Assembly: GCF_937891315.1 (NCBI RefSeq)
Contig: NZ_CALAGI010000042.1
Location: forward strand, 1 to 47,760
DNA from: an uncultured Amaricoccus sp.
GTDB taxonomy: Bacteria > Pseudomonadota > Alphaproteobacteria > Rhodobacterales > Rhodobacteraceae
Direction: 5' to 3'
DNA length: 47,760 bases
The position numbers were made by a program, and so were the translations under genes. Below, piece after piece: positions 23,849 to 32,442 of the stretch (position 1 is its first letter; every line of letters begins with the position of its first letter). A model generated the notes under the pieces. The model worked only from the letters and a program-made list of their open reading frames with translations. It searched no databases and had not been told where the DNA came from.

Positions 23849-24211
23849 TCAGGCCAGAGCGGCCTTGGCCTGCGCGGCGATCGCATTGAAGGCGTCCGGC
23901 TCGTGCACGGCGAGATCGGCGAGAACCTTGCGGTCCACCTCCACCCCGGCCAGATCGAGGCCGTTGATGAAGCGCGAATAGGTCAGGTCGGTGTCATAGG
24001 CGCGCACGGCGGCGTTGATCCGCTGGATCCACAGCGCGCGGAAATTGCGCTTGCGGACCTTGCGGTCGCGGGTCGCGTACTGTTGCGCCTTGTCGACGGC
24101 CTGGGTGGCGGTGCGGAAGTTCGTGCTCCGCGCGCCGTAGTAACCCTTGGCGGCCTTGACGACCTTGCGATGACGGGCGTGGGAGGTGGCTCCACCTTTC
24201 ACTCGGGACAT
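23849..24211 (-). CDS. rplT: 50S ribosomal protein L20
   Basis: The 120-residue protein starts MSRVKGGATSHARHRKVVKAAKGYYGARS and contains RDRKVRKRNFRALWIQRINAA, both unmistakable L20 segments. L20 binds 23S rRNA early in large-subunit assembly and in many bacteria represses its own operon. It lies 14 nt after rpmI. A terminator follows. infC is not upstream in this window, whereas infC-rpmI-rplT is the classical order elsewhere. Confidence 0.98.
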   Translation of the reverse strand: MSRVKGGATSHARHRKVVKAAKGYYGARSTNFRTATQAVDKAQQYATRDRKVRKRNFRALWIQRINAAVRAYDTDLTYSRFINGLDLAGVEVDRKVLADLAVHEPDAFNAIAAQAKAALA

Positions 24212-24225
24212 GGTTCGGCCTCCCC

Positions 24226-24426
24226 TTAGCGCGCGTAGGGCATGTAGGTCTTGATGATCTTCTCATCCGCCGCGCAGAGGACCGTGGTGCCCCGCGCCTG
24301 ACGGATGAACTTCGTCGACCGCTTGATCATCCCGTGCCGCTTGCCGGCCTGGGCGGCGACGATCCGGCCGGTGGCCGTCACCTTGAAGCGCTTCTTCGCG
24401 CCTGATTTGGTCTTCATCTTGGGCAT
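24226..24426 (-). CDS. rpmI: 50S ribosomal protein L35
   Basis: The 66-residue protein MPKMKTKSGAKKRFKVTATGR is the complete L35, a small basic large-subunit protein. It is the first gene of a two-gene ribosomal operon with rplT. AGGAG lies just upstream of the start, and a promoter candidate lies about 75-100 nt upstream. Confidence 0.98.
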   Translation of the reverse strand: MPKMKTKSGAKKRFKVTATGRIVAAQAGKRHGMIKRSTKFIRQARGTTVLCAADEKIIKTYMPYAR

Positions 24427-24498
24427 TTCGGTCTCCTGTCAGAGGTCGCGACGCGACTCGGCAGCCCCTGTTCGCCGGCCGCGTCCTGGAAGCCGCGC

Positions 24499-24527
24499 CC
24501 TATAGGCGGTGCGCGGCGAAAGCACAA
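24499..24527 (-). promoter_or_regulatory. Candidate sigma-70 promoter for rpmI-rplT
   Basis: Minus strand TTGTGC (24527 to 24522), 17 nt, TATAGG (24504 to 24499), about 75 nt before the rpmI start. Spacing is ideal and the -10 stands out in a G+C-rich spacer. Confidence 0.5.
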
Positions 24528-24617
24528 GGGCCGGTTGACCCGCCGCCTGGCGGATCATCGGGAACGCCCGCGGCCCGCGCCTGTCGGCATCGGGCCACCC
24601 GCCGGTCTGGCCCCTTG

Positions 24618-26075
24618 TCAGTCCTCGGTGCCGCCCTCGAAGATCTGCTTTTCGTTGCAGGGGGCGACGCGAAGGATGTTGGTGGTGCCCGGACGGCCGA
24701 AGGGGATGCCCGCCGTCACGATGATGCGGTCGTCGTCCGTGGCGAAGCCATGGTCGCGGGCGGCGCGGGCGGCGCTGATCACCGCCATCTTGAAGCGGTC
24801 GACACTCTCGGTGACGACGCAATGCAGCCCCCATGAAAGGGAGAGGCGGCGCGCGGTGGCGATCAGCGGAGTGAGCGCGATGATCGGCACCCGCGGCCGC
24901 TCGCGCGCGGTGAGCTGGGCGGTGGTGCCGGAGTGGGAGAAGCAGCAGATCGCCTTGACCTGAGTCGTCTCGGCCACTTCGCGGGCCGCGACGGTGATCG
25001 CGTCCGACACCCGCTGGCGGTAGGGGGTTCGCGACGATTCGATCACCTGCCGATAGATCGTGTCGCTCTCCACCGAGATCGCCACGTTGTTCATCATCGT
25101 GACCGCCTCGATCGGGTAGTCGCCCGATGCCGATTCCGCCGACAGCATCACCGCGTCCGCGCCCTCGTAGATCGCCGCGGCGACGTCCGAGACCTCGGCG
25201 CGGGTCGGTACCGGCGCGGTGATCATGCTCTCCATCATCTGCGTCGCGACGATCACCGGCTTGCCGACCGCCCGGCACGCGCGGGTCAGCTGCTTCTGGA
25301 TCGGCGGCACCTGATAGACCGGCAGCTCGACACCGAGGTCGCCGCGGGCGACCATGATCCCGTCCGAGGCTTCGAGGATCTCGGCGAAGGCCTTCACCGC
25401 CGCCGGCTTCTCGATCTTGCTGAGGATCGCGACGCGGCCATCGGCCAGCTCGCGCGCCTCGAACACGTCGCGGGCGCGCTGCACGAAGCTGAGCGCCAGC
25501 CAGTCGACCCCGAGCTCGCAGGCGAATTCGAGGTCGCTGCGGTCCTTCTTGGACAGCGCGGCGAGCGGCAGCACGACGTCGGGGACGTTGACGCCCTTGC
25601 GGTTCGAGATCTCGCCGCCGACCACCACCTCGGTATTGGCATGGTTCGGCGAACAATCGACGACCTTCAGCCGGATCTTGCCGTCATTGACCAAGAGCGT
25701 GGAGCCGGCCTCGAGCGCGGCGAAGATCTCGGGATGCGGCAGGCAGACCCGGGTCACATCGCCCTCGGCCGTGTCGAGATCGAACCGGAAGGGCGCGCCG
25801 ACCTCGAGCATCACCGGGCCGTTCGCGAAGACGCCGCAGCGCAGCTTCGGGCCCTGCAGGTCGGCGAGAATCCCGATCGGCCGGCCGACCTCCTCCTCCA
25901 CCTTGCGAATCATGGCATGGCGGCGGGCGATGTCGTCCTGTGTTCCGTGGCTCATGTTGAGGCGGAACACATCGGCGCCTGCGAGGAACAGGTCGCGGAT
26001 CATCTCGTAGGTGTCGGACGCGGGTCCGAGGGTTGCGACGATCTTGACGTTGCGCGTCCGACGGAGCGTTTTCAT
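24618..26075 (-). CDS. pyk: Pyruvate kinase
   Basis: The 485-residue protein starts MKTLRRTRNVKIVATLGPAS and contains the ADVFRLNMSHGT, DLQGPKLR and NRKGVNVPDVVLP loops and the active-site helix with MVARGDLGVELP and VIVATQMMESM, followed by AEVSDVAAAIYEGADAVMLSAESA. It catalyses PEP plus ADP to pyruvate plus ATP. The open frame runs 58 residues further upstream, but that part has no family similarity. PckA and pyruvate kinase, encoded about 19 kb apart, act at opposite sides of the PEP node. Confidence 0.97.
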   Translation of the reverse strand: MKTLRRTRNVKIVATLGPASDTYEMIRDLFLAGADVFRLNMSHGTQDDIARRHAMIRKVEEEVGRPIGILADLQGPKLRCGVFANGPVMLEVGAPFRFDLDTAEGDVTRVCLPHPEIFAALEAGSTLLVNDGKIRLKVVDCSPNHANTEVVVGGEISNRKGVNVPDVVLPLAALSKKDRSDLEFACELGVDWLALSFVQRARDVFEARELADGRVAILSKIEKPAAVKAFAEILEASDGIMVARGDLGVELPVYQVPPIQKQLTRACRAVGKPVIVATQMMESMITAPVPTRAEVSDVAAAIYEGADAVMLSAESASGDYPIEAVTMMNNVAISVESDTIYRQVIESSRTPYRQRVSDAITVAAREVAETTQVKAICCFSHSGTTAQLTARERPRVPIIALTPLIATARRLSLSWGLHCVVTESVDRFKMAVISAARAARDHGFATDDDRIIVTAGIPFGRPGTTNILRVAPCNEKQIFEGGTED

Positions 26076-26268
26076 GCGAGGGCCATCCAATCCGGTTGGG
26101 GTTCCCGACCGGCCGGGAGCGAGGCCGGGTCTATCGCGGCCGGTTATATCCGAACGATCTCGCGTTGAAACGAAAAATGCCGCGCATCGAGGCGAAAACT
26201 GGCGCCTGCTCTGGCTTCGGTCAGCCCGCGTGGATAACTTGGGCTCCAACGCAACGAACGGACAGCCG
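26076..26268. other. Divergent spacer between pyk and hutG-like gene
   Basis: This 193-bp spacer between divergent genes contains no visible CDS or structured RNA. GTGGATAACTTGG near 26231 is a relatively A+T-rich patch that could belong to a promoter, but no good -35/-10 pair was found. Confidence 0.4.
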
Positions 26269-27018
26269 ATGACCGCCTCCGCCGCATACGAAGTCGCGAA
26301 TCCGGGGGGCGCGGCCGCCGTTCTGGTGCTCTGCGACCATGCGACGAACCTGGTGCCCGAAGCCGTCGCGGGCGGCGACCTCGGTCTACCCGAGGCGGAG
26401 ATGGGGCGGCATATCGCCTATGACATCGGTGCGCGCGGTCTTGCTTTGGCGCTGGCGGAGCTGCTCGACGCGCCGGCCCTGCTGACCCGGTTCTCGCGGC
26501 TCGTCATCGATCCGAACCGCGGCGAGGACGATCCGACGCTGCTGATGCGGCTCTATGACGGCACGATCATCCCGGCCAACCGCCACGCCGGGCCGGAGGA
26601 GCGGGAGCGGCGGCTGGATGCCTGGCACCGGCCCTATCACGCGGCGATCACCGCCGAGATCGACCGGATGGTCGCGGCCGGGCGCGAACCGGCCCTGGTG
26701 TCGATTCACTCCTACACGCCGCGGCTGCGCGGGCGGGAGTCCCGGCCCTGGCATGTCGGCGTCCTCTGGGACAAGGACGGGCGCGTCGCCCTGCCGCTGA
26801 TCGCGCGGTTGCGGGCGGAGCCGGACCTCGTCATCGGCGACAACCAGCCCTATCATGGCGAGCTCGAGGGCGACACGCTGAACCGGCACGGCACCTTGCG
26901 CGGCCTCCGCCACGTGCTGATCGAGCTCCGGCAGGATCTCATCGCCACGCCGGAGGATCAGCGAGCCTGGGCGGCTCGGCTCGCGCCCATCCTCGCGCAG
27001 GTGATCGCCGCGAGCTGA
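26269..27018 (+). CDS. N-formylglutamate amidohydrolase family protein
   Basis: The 249-residue protein has family hallmarks: LVLCDHATNLVPE at the start, DIGARGLALALAELLDAPALLTRFSRLVIDPNRG, and LVSIHSYTPRL with a likely zinc-binding His. The family hydrolyses N-formyl-L-glutamate in histidine degradation, but many members near pyk in alphaproteobacteria are of unknown specificity. No hut genes are present here. DUF1244 follows after 14 nt, so the two form an operon. Confidence 0.88.
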   Translation: MTASAAYEVANPGGAAAVLVLCDHATNLVPEAVAGGDLGLPEAEMGRHIAYDIGARGLALALAELLDAPALLTRFSRLVIDPNRGEDDPTLLMRLYDGTIIPANRHAGPEERERRLDAWHRPYHAAITAEIDRMVAAGREPALVSIHSYTPRLRGRESRPWHVGVLWDKDGRVALPLIARLRAEPDLVIGDNQPYHGELEGDTLNRHGTLRGLRHVLIELRQDLIATPEDQRAWAARLAPILAQVIAAS

Positions 27019-27032
27019 GGGAGAAACGAGAG

Positions 27033-27320
27033 ATGGACGACGCGACCCGGATCGAACTGGAAGCCGCCACCTTCCGAGCGCTGCGCGACCATCTCCGCGA
27101 GCGGACCGACGTGCAAAACATCGATCTGATGAACCTCGCCGGATTCTGCCGCAACTGCCTCGGCCGGTGGTATCAGGAGGCGGCGGCGGAGCGCGGCCTG
27201 ACGCTCGACAAGGACGCGGCGCGGGAGATCGTCTACGGCATGCCCTATGCGGACTGGACCGCCCGCTACCAGACCGACGCCTCCCCCGAGGCGCGGGCGA
27301 AATTCGCCGGCGAGTCCTGA
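27033..27320 (+). CDS. DUF1244 protein
   Basis: This 95-residue protein matches DUF1244. It has RALRDHLRERTDVQNIDLMNLAGFCRNCLGRWYQEAA, with the two cysteines of FCRNCL, and the C-terminal IVYGMPYADWTARYQ. The function of the family is unknown; it is widespread in proteobacteria. GAGGGAGAAACGAG precedes the ATG. It shares an operon with the N-formylglutamate amidohydrolase-like gene and converges on the aminotransferase gene. Confidence 0.9.
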   Translation: MDDATRIELEAATFRALRDHLRERTDVQNIDLMNLAGFCRNCLGRWYQEAAAERGLTLDKDAAREIVYGMPYADWTARYQTDASPEARAKFAGES

Positions 27321-27362
27321 GCCCGCGCCGTCACCCTCTCGATCACGGGCGGGCTTTCTCTC

Positions 27363-28217
27363 TCAGATCGCGTGGGCGCGGCTTTCGGCGATGTAGATCT
27401 CGCGCAGCCGGGTGGCGACCGGACCGGGCGTTCCCGCGCCAACGGCGGCGCCGTCGATCTCGATCACCGGCGTCACGAAGGCGGAGGCCGAGGTGAAGAA
27501 GGCCTCCGCCGCCGCCTTGGTCTCCTCCACGGTGAAGGGGCGTTCCTCGACCTTCATCTGTGCCTCCCGCGCGAGGCGCAGCACGGCGGCGCGGGTGATG
27601 CCATGCAGGATCTCGGTGCCGAGCTGCCGGGTGACGATCACGCCGTCGGTGGTGACGATATAGGCGTTGTTCGATGTGCCCTCGGTCACGAAGCCGTCCT
27701 CGACCATCCAGGCGTCGTCCTTGCCGGCCTTCTTCGCCATCATCTTGCAGATCGACGGCGCGAGGAGCTGCACGGTCTTTATATCCCGCCGCGCCCAGCG
27801 CAGGTCCGGCACGGTGATGACCCGAATCCCGTTCCGCGCGCTCGCCGAGTCGATCAGCGGCTTTGACTGGGTGAACAGAACGAGGCTCGGCACCGCGGCT
27901 TCGGGATAGGCGAAGTCGCGGTCGGCGGCGCCGCGGGTGACCTGCAGATAGACCATGCCTTCCTCGACCCCGTCCCGCGCGACGAGCTCGCGATGGATGG
28001 CCAGGAGCTCGGCGTCCGTCACCGGGAGCGTCAGTTCCAGTTCGCCGAGCGAGCGGTGGAGGCGGGCGACATGGCCGGCGAAATCGATCAGCTTGCCGCC
28101 GAGGACCGAGGTCACCTCATAGACCCCGTCGGCGAAGAGAAATCCGCGATCAAAGACGCTGATTCGCGCTTCCTCCTCGGGTACATAGACGCCGTTCACA
28201 TAGACGGTTCGGCTCAT
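27363..28217 (-). CDS. D-amino acid aminotransferase (fold type IV)
   Basis: The 284-residue protein has the class IV aminotransferase motifs: VFDRGFLFADGVYEV near the start, PLP Lys147 in RRDIKTVQLL and Glu179 in VTEGTSNNAYIV. These favour a D-alanine/D-glutamate transaminase over the branched-chain type. It produces D-Ala or D-Glu from the keto acids and the reverse. The start at 28217 lies 7 nt after the stop of the epimerase gene, in the D-amino-acid operon dgcN-dgcA-dat. Confidence 0.92.
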   Translation of the reverse strand: MSRTVYVNGVYVPEEEARISVFDRGFLFADGVYEVTSVLGGKLIDFAGHVARLHRSLGELELTLPVTDAELLAIHRELVARDGVEEGMVYLQVTRGAADRDFAYPEAAVPSLVLFTQSKPLIDSASARNGIRVITVPDLRWARRDIKTVQLLAPSICKMMAKKAGKDDAWMVEDGFVTEGTSNNAYIVTTDGVIVTRQLGTEILHGITRAAVLRLAREAQMKVEERPFTVEETKAAAEAFFTSASAFVTPVIEIDGAAVGAGTPGPVATRLREIYIAESRAHAI

Positions 28218-28224
28218 CGCGGCT

Positions 28225-29190
28225 CTATCCCCAAAGTTCCGGCGTCGCGGGATGGACGCCCTCGTCGTCATATTCGAGCGGATGGTCGCGGTCGCGCGCC
28301 AGCAGCAGCGGTCCGTCGAGATCGGTCAGCGCCGCGCCTTGCGCGACCAGCACCGCCGGCGCCATGGCGAGCGAGGAGCCGACCATGCAGCCGACCATGA
28401 CGCCGAAGCCCGCCGCCCGCGCCGCGTCGCGCAAGGCCAGCGCCTCGGTCAGACCGCCGGTCTTGTCGAGCTTGATATTCACCATGTCGTACTTGCCGGC
28501 GAGCGCGGGCAGGCTGGCGCGGTCGTGGCAGCTTTCGTCCGCGACCACCGGCAGCGGCCGCGCCATCTCGCCCAGCGCGCCGTCACCGCCGGCCGGCAGC
28601 GGCTGCTCGACCGCCTCGACGCCGAGCCGGACCAGCGCGGGGGCGAGTGCCGCGTAGGCATCGGCCGTCCAGCCCTCGTTCGCATCGACGATGATGCGCG
28701 CGGCGGGCGCCCCGGCGCGCACCGCTTCGAGCCGCGCCATGTCGCCTTCGCCGCCGAGCTTGATCTTGAGGAGCGGGCGGTGGGCGTTCTTCGCCGCCTC
28801 CGCGCGCATCGCCTCCGGCGCGGCCAGCGACAGGGTATAGGCGGTGATCTCCGGCCCCGGCGCGGACAGCCCGGCGAGTTGCCAGACCCGGCGACCGCCG
28901 CGCTTCGCCTCCCAGTCCCACAGCGCGCAATCGACGGCGTTCCGCGCCGCGCCGGCCGGCAGCTGGTCGAGCAGGGCGGCGCGCGTGGTCAGCGGCCCGA
29001 GCGCCTCGACCTGCGCCGTCACGCTTTCGAGCGATTCGCCGTAGCGGGCGTAGGGCACGCATTCGCCCCGGCCGCGCGCGCCCTCGGCCTCGATCGTCAC
29101 GGTCAGCACCCGCGCCTCGGTCCGCGAGCCGCGGCTGATGGTGAAGACCTGGGCGAGCGGGAAGACCTCGGCCGCGACGCTCGGCCTCAT
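28225..29190 (-). CDS. dgcA: Enolase-superfamily epimerase, DgcA / L-Ala-D/L-Glu epimerase type
   Basis: This 321-residue enolase-superfamily enzyme has the catalytic Lys pair in LKIKLGG (Lys142 and Lys144), metal ligands Asp169, Glu195 and Asp218, and Lys240 in VNIKLDKTGGL. This is the dipeptide epimerase subgroup. Members paired with DgcN were described as N-acetyl-D-glutamate racemases (DgcA) in marine bacteria, while others epimerise L-Ala-D-Glu from murein. The 4-bp overlap with the DgcN gene favours DgcA. Sequence alone does not settle the substrate. Confidence 0.85.
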   Translation of the reverse strand: MRPSVAAEVFPLAQVFTISRGSRTEARVLTVTIEAEGARGRGECVPYARYGESLESVTAQVEALGPLTTRAALLDQLPAGAARNAVDCALWDWEAKRGGRRVWQLAGLSAPGPEITAYTLSLAAPEAMRAEAAKNAHRPLLKIKLGGEGDMARLEAVRAGAPAARIIVDANEGWTADAYAALAPALVRLGVEAVEQPLPAGGDGALGEMARPLPVVADESCHDRASLPALAGKYDMVNIKLDKTGGLTEALALRDAARAAGFGVMVGCMVGSSLAMAPAVLVAQGAALTDLDGPLLLARDRDHPLEYDDEGVHPATPELWG

Positions 29191-30182
29191 GGCAGCGCGT
29201 CCACCAGTCGCCCGACGCCGGTGCGGAACGGATCGACGGCCGGAAGTCCCATCCGCGCCTCGGTCTCGGCCAGATAGGCCAGCGCCGCCGCCGCGGACAG
29301 GGCGGAGGTATTGACCGAGATGCCCGTCACCACGACCGCCGGATTGACGATCCGCGCCATGGTGAGGGCGAGGTCGCGCAAAGCCTCGAGGCTCGGCAGC
29401 TTGTAGTCGGGCAGGCCGCGCATATGCGTCCGTGTCGGCTCGTGGCAGAGGATCAGCGCGTCGGGTTGACCGCCGTGGATCAGCGCCAGCGTCACGCCGG
29501 AATAGGAGGCATGGAACAGGCTACCCTGGCCTTCGATCAGGTCCCAGTGGTCGGCCTCGTTGTCGGGCGTCAGATATTCGATCGCGCCGGCCATGAAATC
29601 CGCGACCACCGCGTCGAGTGGCACGCCGTCGCCGGTGATCAGGATCCCGGTCTGGCCGGTGGCGCGGAAGGTCGATTTCATTCCCCGCGCGCGCATCTCG
29701 CGGTCCATGGCGAGCGCGGTATACATCTTGCCGATCGAGCAGTCGGTGCCGACGGCGAGGCAGCGCTTGCCGGCGCGCTTCACCCCGTTCGCGATCGGAT
29801 ATCTCACCTCCGGCACCCGCACATCATGCAGCTTGCGCCCCTTGGCCATGGCGATGGCGAGCAGTTCGGGCTCGTCGCGGAGGAGGTTGTGCAGGCCGGA
29901 GGCGAGGTCGAAGCCGCGCTCCAGCGCCTCGCCGAGCACGGTGATCCAGGCGGGTGAGATCACTCCGCCGCGATTGGCGACGCCGACGACGAGGGTGCGC
30001 GCGCCTGCCGCCGCCGCCTCGGACAGCGTCATGTCCGGGAGGCCCATGTCGGCCTGGCAGCCAGCCATGCGATACTGGCCGACCGCCGCCTCCGGGCGCC
30101 AGTCGCGGATGCCCTGCGCGACCTTGGCGGCGAGCGGGTCCGGCGCGTCGCCAAGAAAGAGCAGGTAGGGCGTTTCGATCAT
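29187..30182 (-). CDS. dgcN: DgcN / DUF1611 family protein, D-glutamate N-acetyltransferase
   Basis: The 331-residue DUF1611 protein has a P-loop-like GTDCSIGKM at 145-153, and EGQGSLFHASYSGVTLALIHG in the C-terminal domain. DUF1611 proteins were described as D-glutamate N-acetyltransferase DgcN, starting a pathway in which N-acetyl-D-Glu is racemised by DgcA and deacetylated to L-Glu. It is first in a three-gene operon with DgcA and a D-amino acid aminotransferase. Confidence 0.87.
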   Translation of the reverse strand: MIETPYLLFLGDAPDPLAAKVAQGIRDWRPEAAVGQYRMAGCQADMGLPDMTLSEAAAAGARTLVVGVANRGGVISPAWITVLGEALERGFDLASGLHNLLRDEPELLAIAMAKGRKLHDVRVPEVRYPIANGVKRAGKRCLAVGTDCSIGKMYTALAMDREMRARGMKSTFRATGQTGILITGDGVPLDAVVADFMAGAIEYLTPDNEADHWDLIEGQGSLFHASYSGVTLALIHGGQPDALILCHEPTRTHMRGLPDYKLPSLEALRDLALTMARIVNPAVVVTGISVNTSALSAAAALAYLAETEARMGLPAVDPFRTGVGRLVDALP

Positions 30183-30304
30183 TGGTCTCTCCCAGCGCGG
30201 GCCAAGCCCCGCGATAGCGCGTTTCGCGCCGCCATGGCGAGACTATGGCGCGGCGGCCGGGCGCGCGCTAGGGATGTCGTCGAGTCCGGTCGCGGGGAGT
30301 CGGA

Positions 30305-31750
30305 ATGTTGCTTGGACTGCTGCGATGGATCGCCTGGGCGGTGATCCTGCTCCTCCTCGTGGTGCTCGGCGCGCGCACCTATGTCGCGGTGACCGATGAC
30401 CGGCTCGCGGTCTGGCACCGCTACGCGCCCGACGAGCCGACCGCGGAGGAGATCGACGCGATGGACTGGGCGGCCTGGATGGCCGCCGAGGACCGCGCCT
30501 TCGCCGAGGTGCGCGAGAATGTCACGCTGAAGCTCACTCCCGACGAGCAGGTACCGCTGAACCGGTACTGGGAGGGCAGTCCGATCTATTCGCCCGCCTT
30601 CCCGACCGACTGGAACCGCTCCTTCGTGCTTCGGCCCGAGGGTGAGGCAAAGGGTGCCGTGGCACTTCTGCACGGGCTGACCGACGCGCCCTACAGCCTG
30701 CGGCACGTGGCCGAACTCTATCGCTCCAAGGGCTATGTCGCGGTCGGCATCCGCATGCCGGGGCACGGCACGGTGCCAGGCGGGCTCGAACGGGCGGAAT
30801 GGCCGCAATGGATGGCGGCGACCCGGCTCGCGGTCCGCGAGGCGCGGCTGCTGGCCGGAACCGACAAGCCGCTCGACATCGTCGGCTATTCGAACGGTGG
30901 CGCGCTCGCCATGATCTATGAGGCGGACGCGCTGGGGAACCCGACGCTGCCGGCGCCGGACCGGATCGTGCTCATCTCGCCGATGATCGGGGTGACCTTC
31001 TTCGCGCGCTTCGCCGGGATCGCGGGCTGGCCCGCGCTCCTGCCCGCCTTCGACCGCGCGGCCTGGTTCGACCTCATCCCCGAATACAACCCCTTCAAGT
31101 ACAATTCCTTTCCGGTGAACGCTGGTCGCCAGTCCTATCTCCTGACCGAGCAGCTCCGCGCTCGGCTGGACGCGGTGATCCGCTCGGGTGCGATCGCGCG
31201 GGTCGCGCCGGTGCTGACCTTCCAGTCGGTGGTCGATTCGACGGTGAGCGCGCCGGCGGTGGTCTCCGACCTCTATGACCGGCTGCCGGCGAACGGCAGC
31301 GAACTGGTGCTCTATGACGTGAACCGGGCCGCGCAAATGGCGCCGATGCTGCGACCGGCGGCGCTCAGCAGCGCGGCGCGGCTGGTCCCGGCGGCGGCGC
31401 GGCCCTATCGGATCGTGGTGATCGGCAACGTCCCGGGGGACACGGCGGCGGTGGAGCGGGTGCGCGAGGCCGGTGCCACGGAGGAGGTGGCGACGCCGCT
31501 CGGCGCCGACTATCCGCGCGACATCTTCTCGCTCAGCCACGTGGCGCCGCCGTTTCCGCCGTGGGACGGGCTCTATGGCTATGCCCCGGATGGGCGCGAG
31601 AGCTTCGGGATCAGCCTCGGCAGCCTGTCGGCGCGGGGCGAGACCGGAACGCTGACCGTGAGCCTCGATCAGGTCGGCCGCCTGACCTCGAATCCGTTTT
31701 TCGACGCGATGCTCGCGCGCATCGGCCGGATGATCGACGAGCGGGGCTGA
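30305..31750 (+). CDS. Membrane-anchored alpha/beta-hydrolase
   Basis: The 481-residue protein begins with an N-terminal transmembrane anchor (about 5-27). The hydrolase core has the oxyanion region ALLHGLTDAPYSL at 120-132, RMPGHGTVPGG at 150-160 and nucleophile Ser196 in GYSNGG. A catalytic His is likely in FSLSHVAPPF. It resembles S33/monoacylglycerol-lipase-like carboxylesterases. GGGGAG lies 6 nt before ATG 30305. No neighbour suggests a substrate. Confidence 0.82.
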   Translation: MLLGLLRWIAWAVILLLLVVLGARTYVAVTDDRLAVWHRYAPDEPTAEEIDAMDWAAWMAAEDRAFAEVRENVTLKLTPDEQVPLNRYWEGSPIYSPAFPTDWNRSFVLRPEGEAKGAVALLHGLTDAPYSLRHVAELYRSKGYVAVGIRMPGHGTVPGGLERAEWPQWMAATRLAVREARLLAGTDKPLDIVGYSNGGALAMIYEADALGNPTLPAPDRIVLISPMIGVTFFARFAGIAGWPALLPAFDRAAWFDLIPEYNPFKYNSFPVNAGRQSYLLTEQLRARLDAVIRSGAIARVAPVLTFQSVVDSTVSAPAVVSDLYDRLPANGSELVLYDVNRAAQMAPMLRPAALSSAARLVPAAARPYRIVVIGNVPGDTAAVERVREAGATEEVATPLGADYPRDIFSLSHVAPPFPPWDGLYGYAPDGRESFGISLGSLSARGETGTLTVSLDQVGRLTSNPFFDAMLARIGRMIDERG

Positions 31751-31773
31751 ACGCGGGAATCGGCGCCGAGCGC

Positions 31774-32154
31774 CTACTTCGGCCCGGCATCGGCGTTTTT
31801 CTCGCCGTAGTGCTGGACCAGCGCGGCCATATCCTCGAGCCGCAGCGGCGCGCGGAGCAGGCCGCGGGCGTTCGGGATGAGTTCGAAGATCGCGCCGTCC
31901 GAGAAGAAGCCCCGCGCCGTCACGGCGATGATCGGCATGTCCGGATTGCGGTAGGTGGCGAAATCGGCGATGGCGAGCGCCTCGCCTTCGGGGAATTCCA
32001 TGTCGAGGAGCAGCGCGGCATAGGGCCGCGCGCGCAGCGCCGCGTAAGCCTCGGCCGCGGCGCAGGCGAGCGTGCAGGCGCAGCCCTCGCGTGTCAGGAA
32101 GCCGGCCCAGACGTCGCCGAGGTCCCGGTTATGCTCCACGATCAGGACCTGCAC
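31774..32154 (-). CDS. Receiver-domain protein with degenerate phosphorylation site
   Basis: This 126-residue stand-alone response-regulator receiver domain starts at GTG 32154 (MQVLIVEHNRDLGDV) behind GGGGAA. The phosphoacceptor Asp51 (LLLDMEFPEG) and Thr79 (AVTARG) are kept. The acidic pair reads Glu7-His8 instead of two acids, and the conserved Lys before the last helix is replaced (RAPLRLEDM, Ala102). It may be phosphorylated weakly or act without phosphorylation. No histidine kinase is adjacent. Confidence 0.78.
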   Translation of the reverse strand: MQVLIVEHNRDLGDVWAGFLTREGCACTLACAAAEAYAALRARPYAALLLDMEFPEGEALAIADFATYRNPDMPIIAVTARGFFSDGAIFELIPNARGLLRAPLRLEDMAALVQHYGEKNADAGPK

Positions 32155-32442
32155 GTCCGTTCCCCGCCCCGCGCGGCGTCCTTCGGGGCCGGATGGCCCG
32201 CGGACGCGGCGCCGATACATTCGCCACGACAGATACGCGGAAGAGCGGCGCGCCTGGCCGGAACCCGGCCCCGCGCGCCGCCGGGGATCATAGTACATGA
32301 ACCGCGCCGTTTGAAAAGCGAGCGTGCCTTGATCCCGAGGCGCCCTTTTATCGCTCCGGCGGGCCGTCCAGACCACTAGGGGGATTGCGCGCGGCGCCCG
32401 CCGGCGCCAAGGGTAGGGCAAGCAAAATGGGAGACAACGCTC
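32155..32442. other. Divergent spacer before thiolase
   Basis: This 288-bp region between the receiver gene and the thiolase gene contains no CDS that I can support. GGGAGAC lies 9 nt before the thiolase ATG. Confidence 0.5.

Noticed and set aside
24933..26168. Long plus-strand frame opposite pyruvate kinase
   Set aside because: Fully antisense to an unmistakable pyk gene, with shadow-type composition.
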